Source of the DNA: Heminiphilus faecis
Lineage (GTDB): Bacteria; Bacteroidota; Bacteroidia; Bacteroidales; Muribaculaceae
Length of the DNA stretch: 64,000 nucleotides
Direction: 5' to 3'
NCBI RefSeq assembly: GCF_008728965.1
Contig: NZ_VSMC01000005.1
Location: forward strand, 62,001 to 126,000
Part shown: positions 56,798 to 64,000 of the stretch, in pieces
Position numbering within the stretch: the first letter of the stretch is position 1
Layout: each line of letters begins with the position of its first letter
Program-made: the position numbers and the translations under genes
The notes under the pieces: generated by a model
Told to the model about the DNA's origin: nothing
The model's input: the letters and a program-made list of their open reading frames with translations, nothing else
The model's database searches: none

Positions 56798-58645
56798 CTA
56801 TTTATACTCAATTATTTGTTTTATCAACTCCAAAGTAGGCTTGAAGTTCTCAAATATTTTGGGGTCTGTTTCTAAAGCACATAGATGAGAAAAAGCATCC
56901 TTATTTGAATCTTTTGTCTTAAATGGTTTCAACCCAGTTTCTCTATCAAATTCATCATTTAAGTCCTTCGCCTCTTCTAAGGTAGATGCCTTATACAAAT
57001 TTTGATACTCCTTAAAATTTCTTTTCTCCAACATATTATGACTTCTTAGATACTCCTTTGGATATAGAAATTCTATCGGGCAGTATTTATTCATATGCTC
57101 AGGGGCTACTAAAGTCATAGCAAAAGACTGGTTTTCACACTGAGTCGCTGTTATTATTTTCGCATTACTAATGGCATTTGAATCACCCTTGATATTGTTA
57201 AAGGCAGCATACCCTTCTCCATCAGCATCGAAAAGTGCAACAAACTTTTTTCCTTGGAATAGTTTTGCTGGTGTGGATTTTATAAAATTAGCCAAAGCTA
57301 CAGCATCATGCATATCTATGATTTCGAAAGGTAAATCATAGCATAAGATTTCATTAGCGCGATTCAAGTGAAGTATATCAGTTTTGCCTTCAACGAATAT
57401 AATCGTATTTTTATTCGAATTGATAGCCAACGAAAATTGTTTGATAGCCTTGTCATATGTGAGAATCCCATCACTAAGTATCTCTATCGCTTCTGATGAT
57501 GTCGTTTCTCTAATGTGTTTATGGTTTTGAATATCCTTTTCAAGTACGAATAAAGATCCTTCAGGAGCAAATGCGACAGTTGAAGAAGAATGGGTAGTAA
57601 TAATTACACGTATATCTCCGCCTCCATTTTCTTTTGGCTGAGAAAGTTCATAGAGAATATCGACCATCATTTTACTCATTGTAGGATGAAGATGCGCATC
57701 AGGTTCATCTAATACTAACGTGTTAATTCGTCGCCCTGCAATATCTCGGCCAAGAGACAGGATTATAAATTTAACTATCATCTGCTCTCCAGATGATAGT
57801 GCAGAGTATTCTACTGTTTCGTTTTGTTTCCCGATAAATCTAATCTCCCCATTACGTTCTTTTAATTCAGGAAATGGATCTAACATTTTGTAGTATTCAA
57901 AACCATATTTGAGGAATAATCTATTAACTATTTCATAAGGTTTCTCTTGACTTGCAAGAGTTTTAAATTCCTCCACATTAGTTTTACGGGCAGCGATAGC
58001 AAGATTCTCTTTATATTCTTCATGCTCCTGTTTAATGTAATTTTCAAAGTCTTCTATTTCAGAGAAATCATTGAAATATGGATTCGCATATTGACGTATG
58101 TCCTCTTCGGTAATATTAGAGATCGTTTTACGAATTTTTATAGATATATTTTTTAGCTCTTCCTCATACGCAAAAATTGTTGCATTTATAATCATCTGAT
58201 TATAAGACTTAATGTTGTTTGACAAGTCCCTCAATTCGTGGTTGAACTGACGTCTTTCGGCTTCATTCAATGAATCGTCTCTGAGTCTTGTATTAATCCA
58301 TGATATACGATTATTCCAACCCTTTATGAGATTTTCCCAATTTGAAATATTGGTTAATCTATTCTCTGTATCATTATAGTATGATATTAACCCCGATATA
58401 TTTTGCAACCTCGTTTGAGGTGATGGCATAACAAGAGCCACCTCGTTTTCAGCATCATCTGTTACTATAATTGGGATATTTATATGAACACCATTTGCTT
58501 CTTGTCGTTTGAGAATGTTCAATAAGTGTGTCTTGCCAACTCCGTTTACTCCTGTTAATATAGTAAACTGAGGAATGTGATTCCATGTAAATCCGCTGGG
58601 GATAGATTTGTATGACTCTGGGATATAAATATTTAGATATTTCAT
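56798..58645 (-). CDS. AAA ATPase with C-terminal TOPRIM nuclease domain (OLD/PARIS-like)
   Basis: 615 residues. An ABC/SMC-type ATPase half has Walker A GVNGVGKT at 32-39, a helical and coiled-coil insert (about 95-235), signature LSSGEQ at 283-288, Walker B LVLDEPDAHLHP at 310-321, and a switch His in THSS. The C-terminal TOPRIM domain has VEGKTD with Glu419 and Asp423, and FDADGEG with Asp473 and Asp475, the metal-binding residues of OLD-type nucleases. Such fusions act in phage defence (OLD, GajA, PARIS AriA plus AriB). It begins 10 bases after the 236-residue gene in the type III restriction operon. I do not assign it to a named system. Confidence 0.85.
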   Translation of the reverse strand: MKYLNIYIPESYKSIPSGFTWNHIPQFTILTGVNGVGKTHLLNILKRQEANGVHINIPIIVTDDAENEVALVMPSPQTRLQNISGLISYYNDTENRLTNISNWENLIKGWNNRISWINTRLRDDSLNEAERRQFNHELRDLSNNIKSYNQMIINATIFAYEEELKNISIKIRKTISNITEEDIRQYANPYFNDFSEIEDFENYIKQEHEEYKENLAIAARKTNVEEFKTLASQEKPYEIVNRLFLKYGFEYYKMLDPFPELKERNGEIRFIGKQNETVEYSALSSGEQMIVKFIILSLGRDIAGRRINTLVLDEPDAHLHPTMSKMMVDILYELSQPKENGGGDIRVIITTHSSSTVAFAPEGSLFVLEKDIQNHKHIRETTSSEAIEILSDGILTYDKAIKQFSLAINSNKNTIIFVEGKTDILHLNRANEILCYDLPFEIIDMHDAVALANFIKSTPAKLFQGKKFVALFDADGEGYAAFNNIKGDSNAISNAKIITATQCENQSFAMTLVAPEHMNKYCPIEFLYPKEYLRSHNMLEKRNFKEYQNLYKASTLEEAKDLNDEFDRETGLKPFKTKDSNKDAFSHLCALETDPKIFENFKPTLELIKQIIEYK

Positions 58646-58655
58646 TATTGTTCTG

Positions 58656-59366
58656 TTAATATGGGAGATTGAAATAGTCTACGCAACCGTTGTTCTTAAT
58701 AAGTTTTATGTTGGAACTTTCTGACCCTATCTGATGTGAAAAGTCAATCAAATCAGATATCATGTATATAATGGTGTCATAACCGGCCGCATGATGGGGC
58801 ATATTATGAGCAAAAATATATTCTTTCTCATGATAATAAATAGTTTCATCAGGCATGGTATGTATGCCATTGTTATGAAGTGTATTCCTTATTTTTGCAA
58901 GCATCTTATGAGCTTTGCTCCATTCACTATCAGTTGAGATATTGAAATGATTAAACAATGACTCGTATACCTTAGTGAATTTGTGTGGAGTTTTAAACGC
59001 AAGGGAAGTGCAAAAGGCTCTATAATAACTTTCAATAACACTTTGAACAAAGATAATCAATGAGTGTTTGGTACGCTGTAGGTAGTCTATGGCAATACGT
59101 TTTGAATCTTGTTCTGATGTGTTAAAAAGATCACTCACATATTGGGGGTGCATGACATACCTTATGAATAGCACAATGTTTGTATTATGATAGATCAAAA
59201 GCCTGTCAATCTGTTCAAATATTGTTATTCGATAGTCGTGAATGACATCATAATGATACTGTTCTACAAGTTTTCTTCTTGCAGTTAATGCTTTATCCCG
59301 TAAGAGTTCCAACTCATGAAGATACTTATGGATAAGCTGAATAGGATTTAGTTCTTCTCCGCTCAT
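58656..59366 (-). CDS. Helical protein of unknown function inside the type III RM operon
   Basis: 236 residues, almost entirely helical by composition, with no signal peptide or membrane segment. A basic N-terminal helix (KALTARRKLVEQYHYD) is followed by hydrophobic helices and a segment AKIRNTLHNNGIHTM. The RNTLHNNG motif recalls HEPN-like proteins, but its spacing (R-x3-H) differs from the catalytic R-x4-6-H, so RNase activity is not supported. It lies four bases after mod and ten before the AAA-TOPRIM gene. Its position suggests a regulator, sensor or immunity partner for the nuclease. Confidence 0.72.
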   Translation of the reverse strand: MSGEELNPIQLIHKYLHELELLRDKALTARRKLVEQYHYDVIHDYRITIFEQIDRLLIYHNTNIVLFIRYVMHPQYVSDLFNTSEQDSKRIAIDYLQRTKHSLIIFVQSVIESYYRAFCTSLAFKTPHKFTKVYESLFNHFNISTDSEWSKAHKMLAKIRNTLHNNGIHTMPDETIYYHEKEYIFAHNMPHHAAGYDTIIYMISDLIDFSHQIGSESSNIKLIKNNGCVDYFNLPY

Positions 59367-59370
59367 AATA

Positions 59371-61341
59371 TTAGAATGCGAAGAATTTGTCTTGCATTCG
59401 ATTTTTTAGGTTGAACTTTTTGGTGGAGTCGAGCGCGCGCTCTATGCAGATGAACTTTGTGTCGGTGTTCTGCATAAAGTAGTTGACGGTTGAATCAGCC
59501 AAAGTGTTGTCCACACAAATATAGGTCTCTTTTATACCGTCTGAAGCGAGATACACCGTATTTTCTGTAAATGTAGGTTTGTGTTCAAATTTGTATGTAA
59601 GCATGAAGCCACGGGAAATAAGTATTTCCGTAATGAGTTCCTCATCATCGAAGCCCATAGAAAGTTGCTGTTCTTTTTCTGCAACGTACTTGTGGAAAAG
59701 CGCAAGATTCTCTTCTTCTGACTTCTCAGAGTCAGGGGCAAAGTCAGTTCGAGGAAAAGATGATTTGGTCAAAGTAAACACTTTGAATCCAAGTTGATCT
59801 AACTGTTGCTGATCTTCAGGAGTAGGAATCCTGCCGTCAAAATCCGATTTGACCTTTTCTGCGACAGCTTTATTACGAGCGATAGTTATGTCGCTGATTT
59901 TTTTGAAGCCGCGATTAATAGCAGCTTTGTTTTCATGAGATATAGCCACTGGGAACTGAACAAGAATATATTTTCTTGTTCCACCGTCTCTAAGATTTAG
60001 ATTCGTTACCGCATGTCCAGTAGTTCCGGTACCTGCATAAAAATCGAGAATAATACTATCTTTGTTGTTATTAAGTTTCAGAATATACTCTAAAAGTTGC
60101 GTAGGCTTAGGGTATCGGAAACCGTAAATACCAAGACTTTCAAGTTCGGAGGTCGCAGTTTGTGTTCCTCCTAAGTTTTGAAGGACAGAAATTACGTGGC
60201 TCTTAATGCCACGGTCTTTGATACAATCAATTCCTCCAGCATTGGTTAGTATGAACCGTGTATCTTGATTTTTTGTATCTTTAACCGGCTCCCAATTATT
60301 GTCTTCACTCATGAATTGGTCTAGTTGCGCACGGGCAGCCCAACCACTTGTGATTTCGACATCATTTTTGACCTTATAGTTCTCTATTACTATGTCTGCT
60401 TCGTGGTGGGGCCAATGGTTAGACTGAGCCTTAAACACCATATTTTCCACTTCGGCAGGGAAACCAGCTCTAAGTGTTAATGTTTGAATTGGATTTTTGG
60501 GACCGTTTTTTACGATCGTATTGCGGATAAATTGGTTATTTAGTTTACTTCCATCTCCGACATTTGGATCCACGAGGTCTGGGTAATCGAATTTACTCGC
60601 ATCTTTAGCGTATAACAACACATACTCATGGCAACTTTTTATCTTTGCTTGATTATCAAAGTTACCGTCTGTAATCCATACGAATTGAGCAATAAAATTC
60701 TCTGGCATAAAGACTTCCTCGCATATTTTTTTTAGATGCGCTACTTCCTTATCATTAATCGAAATAAGTATCACACCATCTTCTGCAAGTAAATCTCGTG
60801 CCTTTAGCAGGCGCGCGTAAATATCACTCATCCATACACTATGTTTTCTTCCTTCTGGAACAGACAAGGAGTCAATGAGAACGCCATCTTCAGTAATGCT
60901 GGCTTCTTCCCAATAATGCGCACGACTTTCTGAATAATTGTCATTATATGCTGTGAGTGCATCTGCATTATACGGAGGATCTATGTAGATGACTTTTATT
61001 TTGTTGCGATAAGATGGTGTAAGAATCTTTAATACTTCAAGATTATCACCTTCAATTATCACATTCTCAGTAGTGTCAGGATTGACACTCCGCTCTTCGT
61101 CGTAGTGCAGAGTTGCACGAGTCGGCATGAAAGCATTGCGTTTGGCTTTCGATTTGCCAAACCAACGGAATTCATAGCGTTCAGTCTCGTCAACGCCGTC
61201 AGGGTTCACAGCCTTTTTAACTTCGTTGATGTCAAGTTTGCCTTCCTGCGTAAACCAATCGGGAAACATTGTGCGTAATGTTTCAAGGCGTTCCGCATTG
61301 ATGTCGGGCGACTGTATTATATGGTCTTTATATGTTTCCAT
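59371..61341 (-). CDS. Type III restriction-modification DNA methyltransferase (Mod)
   Basis: 656 residues. Beta-group adenine methylase: catalytic motif IV DPPYN at 121-125 precedes the SAM-binding motif FYAGTGTTGHA at 434-444. In between (about 225-410) lies the variable target-recognition region, which includes FIRNTIVKNGPKNPIQTL. The N-terminus has the usual YEFRWFGKSKAKRNAF. Mod gives hemimethylation at an asymmetric site and is needed for Res to cut. Its start overlaps the end of res by 14 bases. The recognition site cannot be read. I saw no long simple-sequence repeat that would make it phase variable. Confidence 0.93.
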   Translation of the reverse strand: METYKDHIIQSPDINAERLETLRTMFPDWFTQEGKLDINEVKKAVNPDGVDETERYEFRWFGKSKAKRNAFMPTRATLHYDEERSVNPDTTENVIIEGDNLEVLKILTPSYRNKIKVIYIDPPYNADALTAYNDNYSESRAHYWEEASITEDGVLIDSLSVPEGRKHSVWMSDIYARLLKARDLLAEDGVILISINDKEVAHLKKICEEVFMPENFIAQFVWITDGNFDNQAKIKSCHEYVLLYAKDASKFDYPDLVDPNVGDGSKLNNQFIRNTIVKNGPKNPIQTLTLRAGFPAEVENMVFKAQSNHWPHHEADIVIENYKVKNDVEITSGWAARAQLDQFMSEDNNWEPVKDTKNQDTRFILTNAGGIDCIKDRGIKSHVISVLQNLGGTQTATSELESLGIYGFRYPKPTQLLEYILKLNNNKDSIILDFYAGTGTTGHAVTNLNLRDGGTRKYILVQFPVAISHENKAAINRGFKKISDITIARNKAVAEKVKSDFDGRIPTPEDQQQLDQLGFKVFTLTKSSFPRTDFAPDSEKSEEENLALFHKYVAEKEQQLSMGFDDEELITEILISRGFMLTYKFEHKPTFTENTVYLASDGIKETYICVDNTLADSTVNYFMQNTDTKFICIERALDSTKKFNLKNRMQDKFFAF

Positions 61342-64000
61342 TATTGTTTATTGTTTGGTTGGCTTGCGCCTTGAAAGTTTCGTATTCTTTGATTGGGGCT
61401 TTGTAATATGCCTCGATGCCAAGAGATTTAAAATGCTTGACCGCACATTTTATGCGTCCAATTTCATGAGGTGTCAACGCTCGAGTGTCGTTTATATCGT
61501 CTGTTCCTTTAATTTCAACAACGAAATAATACTCCTTATCCTCATGAGGGCTGCTCAATAGCCTTTTGTGAAGGACAACTCCAAAGTCAGGCTCATAATT
61601 CCCAATTGGTGTTGGTATCTTATACCATGACGGAAATTTTAGAAAGCACAGGACTTCAGAATTTGTGATTTTGTCTGCCTCTCTCGCAAATTCTTTCTCG
61701 AGAGAGCTGTCATAAAGAGTCTTATCCCATACTCCATGATTGGGAGTGGCTATCCAATCTTCACATCCGTCTTTGGAAAAATCTTCGAACTTAAATTCAT
61801 AGATGTTTCCGGTAGGAGTGTATTCTATGCAACGCACCAATTCGTCAAGCTGAACCTGTCGAATCTTAAAGACAGCCTGTTCCATGAACACAGGCGGATT
61901 CTTAATGTACTGGTCTTTATTGCTGATACCGGCTATAATTTTCAGAACGGATGTATAACATAGTCCGGTCTTTTCGCTGATTTCCTCAACAAGGTCATGA
62001 GGATTGAACCTCGCTCTACCAGTATAAGATTCAGAGCCGTAGTACTCGGCATTATTCAGATTACTTATATCAGTTATCCTCATGCTTTGTACCTCAAGGA
62101 TATAGTCATTGATTCGTATTTCGTTCAGAGATTCTATACTTCTTCTTATTAACTCATCCTCGTCCATATGGATTCGGTATGTAGTTTTTCTTGCAACCAC
62201 ATCCCAAAAGCGACGGAACACCCTCATGAAGGTTTCATCTTTCTTTAATTTGAAGGTTACACGATTTAACCGTATCCCCTTATGGGTATGTTTTGGCTTA
62301 GGAATATTAGTTCCGACTCCAAATTGTTCCTCATACTCTTGCTGATAGCTACGAGCGAAAGTCTCGTATGTTTCATTCGGAACGATAGTAAGCTGGTTGA
62401 TTTGCTCTTCTTCCGGAGTCTCATCATTGTCATATACTCTCTCTCCGCTCTGGTTAACGCAGATACGGAGTCCTCTGCCAATCTCCTGACGTTTTTTGTT
62501 CTCAGAATAGCTTTCGTTAAGTGTTGCAATACCAAACACGTTGGGGTTATCCCAACCCACACCTAATGCTGAATGGGAAAAGATAAACTCAATCGGGCTT
62601 TCAAAAGAAAGAAGTCTCTGCTTGTTGTGCAGAATTTCATCAAAAATTTCTTTATTCTTTCTGCAAGCATCCTCTTTGTCGGTATATTCGCCTTGTGTAG
62701 TCTTGGCAAAATAAAAGCCCTGTGTGGCCAGAACATCGGAATCCGCCGGCTGTTTGCCATCATTAAATTCGGCATAGACTTGGCGATATTTCTGTTCAAA
62801 AAGTTGCTTGATTATCGGTCGCTCAGGACTCATATAGTTAGCAACTCTATCAATGAATATCAATGATAGATTTTTAATGCCATGAGGTCTCAATCTGTTC
62901 TTGTTCTCAAAATGACGTCGAATGAGCCATTCAAGCTGCAATGCCCAAACCTGTTCTTTATTTGAAGACGATGAACCCTCAATGATTTCAGACCCATTTG
63001 TAAACACAACGTGCCATTTGCGGTCTGTCATTGATTTATATATGCGGCTTATAGTGTAGTCACGATATGATTCATTGCCGGATTTGTCGGCAAGATTATC
63101 ATCCTTTTTCAATAAACCGGACTCCTTGAACTCAAAACGGCCTTTTGATTTATTGAGCTTCCATAGCTTTATCTTAACCTTGACCTGAGTTGAGGAGGGC
63201 TGTACTTGACTAATCTCCAATTTTAACGTAGCTTCATCATTACTTTCAGATACGGTTAAGACTTCCAATTTCTTTACCAACCCAAGCCGATAACTTTCTG
63301 CCGGATTCAGTTGGTATAGCACATTCTTTTTAATGGCATGGGTAGCAGAATAACGAAGTTTAAACAGCGGTAGGAGTTTAGCTATCCATTGTTTAGAGTT
63401 TTCCGTATCCATACCCTCCTGAGGCTCATCCATCAGTATTATCGGATGTGTCTGAGCAAGAGACTCAAGATGTGGAAGATTGTTGAACATATCTTCACGA
63501 TCAACTTGATTCAATATATTGTTTTCAGAGTTGAATGATGCCATTGTCAGCACCATAATCTGAAGATTGTCAGAGGTGATAAAATCGTGGAGGAGACTTA
63601 TTTTTGAGCTGTCATAAACAAATACATTAGGAGTTATATCGTACTTATCAGACAGTTGCTCTTTGAAATTCTCAAAAGTATCAATAACTCCCTGACGTAT
63701 AGGAACCGATGGAACGAGGACAATAAATTTGCTTAAACCATATTGTTTGAACAATTCATAAGCAGTTTGGAGGTATGTAAGAGTCTTTCCCGTGCCCGTC
63801 TCCATTTCAATACACGCATCGTTTTCGTTTACTAGAAATGTCTGCGTTTCAGACACGCCATTTTCAAGAACAATGCTTTGTATGTTGTCATGAATTTGCT
63901 GATTTGATAGAGAGCATACATTCATGTGAATATCCTCATTGTGGGCGTTATCGAAAGTGTTACGCTCCATGCCACGAAAGATGCCAACCACACTTTGTAT
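61328..64000 (-). CDS. Type III restriction enzyme Res subunit (5' end beyond window)
   Basis: At least 890 residues; the frame is open to the right edge (codons before 63991 read IQSVV), so the true start lies outside the window. It is a superfamily 2 helicase-nuclease. Walker A is METGTGKTL, the DEAD-like box is LMDEPQ, and motif VI is RQEIGRGLR, preceded by SHSALGVGWDNPNVFGIATL. A PD-(D/E)XK nuclease follows near the C-terminus (EPDFGVV then VVEIKGT). Together with Mod it cleaves DNA after ATP-driven communication between two unmethylated sites. Confidence 0.93.
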   Translation of the reverse strand: MQSVVGIFRGMERNTFDNAHNEDIHMNVCSLSNQQIHDNIQSIVLENGVSETQTFLVNENDACIEMETGTGKTLTYLQTAYELFKQYGLSKFIVLVPSVPIRQGVIDTFENFKEQLSDKYDITPNVFVYDSSKISLLHDFITSDNLQIMVLTMASFNSENNILNQVDREDMFNNLPHLESLAQTHPIILMDEPQEGMDTENSKQWIAKLLPLFKLRYSATHAIKKNVLYQLNPAESYRLGLVKKLEVLTVSESNDEATLKLEISQVQPSSTQVKVKIKLWKLNKSKGRFEFKESGLLKKDDNLADKSGNESYRDYTISRIYKSMTDRKWHVVFTNGSEIIEGSSSSNKEQVWALQLEWLIRRHFENKNRLRPHGIKNLSLIFIDRVANYMSPERPIIKQLFEQKYRQVYAEFNDGKQPADSDVLATQGFYFAKTTQGEYTDKEDACRKNKEIFDEILHNKQRLLSFESPIEFIFSHSALGVGWDNPNVFGIATLNESYSENKKRQEIGRGLRICVNQSGERVYDNDETPEEEQINQLTIVPNETYETFARSYQQEYEEQFGVGTNIPKPKHTHKGIRLNRVTFKLKKDETFMRVFRRFWDVVARKTTYRIHMDEDELIRRSIESLNEIRINDYILEVQSMRITDISNLNNAEYYGSESYTGRARFNPHDLVEEISEKTGLCYTSVLKIIAGISNKDQYIKNPPVFMEQAVFKIRQVQLDELVRCIEYTPTGNIYEFKFEDFSKDGCEDWIATPNHGVWDKTLYDSSLEKEFAREADKITNSEVLCFLKFPSWYKIPTPIGNYEPDFGVVLHKRLLSSPHEDKEYYFVVEIKGTDDINDTRALTPHEIGRIKCAVKHFKSLGIEAYYKAPIKEYETFKAQANQTINNNGNI

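Noticed and set aside
56798-58645. Naming the AAA-TOPRIM protein as PARIS or Gabija
   Set aside because: ATPase and TOPRIM motifs are shared by several systems. There is no UvrD-like GajB neighbour, and fused AriAB identity cannot be established without a search.
58656-59366. Calling the 236-residue protein a HEPN RNase toxin
   Set aside because: The R-to-H spacing does not match the catalytic motif, and no other HEPN feature could be verified by eye.

Overview
The window looks like chromosomal DNA of a Bacteroidales bacterium, most likely Muribaculaceae or a close relative. I infer this from gene families typical of the order (fimbrillin/DUF5119 lipoproteins, FadL and OmpA porins, secreted DPP III with an HECLGH site, Bacteroidetes-type MBOAT/SGNH loci). 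Many genes are also preceded by a match to the Bacteroidetes -7 promoter element TAnnTTTG, with little or no Shine-Dalgarno sequence. No database search was possible, so genus and species are not claimed. No rRNA, tRNA, insertion sequence or CRISPR array was seen.

Layout. 0.1-8.4 kb: an OmpA-family porin on the minus strand, then a plus-strand housekeeping run of a degenerate LytM/M23 membrane protein, dxr, rseP, an RlmI-like rRNA methyltransferase and a secreted dipeptidyl peptidase III, closed by a strong bidirectional terminator. 8.4-16.1 kb: a minus-strand RND efflux operon (adaptor, permease, TolC) followed by a DUF5119 lipoprotein and a fimbrillin-like lipoprotein. 16.2-19.3 kb: prmA and a NatAB-type ABC exporter. 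19.4-24.3 kb: the leucine operon leuACDB behind a leader with a promoter, an 18-residue leucine-rich leader peptide, competing antiterminator/terminator stems and a U-tract. 24.3-28.7 kb: two convergent ClC chloride channel genes overlapping at their 3' ends; the minus-strand copy is packed with a sugar transferase and a TsaC/Sua5 gene. 28.9-38.0 kb: uvrA, an acidic unknown protein coupled to rsmI, a coiled-coil lipoprotein, a GH5 glycanase lipoprotein, ftsY and rimO. 38.0-43.2 kb: a chorismate-binding enzyme (MenF-like) overlapping two SGNH hydrolases and an MBOAT acyltransferase, probably an envelope glycan O-acylation unit. 43.3-45.2 kb: a compact type II restriction-modification pair (D12 adenine methylase plus HNH nuclease). 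45.3-52 kb: gpmI, a DUF6155-like protein, a FadL-type porin and a Ca2+ P-type ATPase.

52-64 kb is the most unusual part. First comes a 966-residue DUF4062 protein whose NACHT-like NTPase core has lost the Walker A lysine, followed by a helical C-terminal half. Beyond about 55 kb the DNA becomes clearly AT-richer and all genes run on the minus strand: a truncated remnant of an AlbA/HATPase-type regulator, a multi-pass membrane protein, a small protein, and a tight four-gene operon. That operon is type III restriction subunit Res (running off the right edge), methyltransferase Mod, a 236-residue helical unknown protein, and an AAA ATPase with a C-terminal TOPRIM nuclease domain. The last two genes follow mod by 4 and 10 bases, so they look like built-in partners of the restriction system, perhaps a backup nuclease module. 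This operon and the DUF4062 protein are the best candidates for under-described defence biology here.
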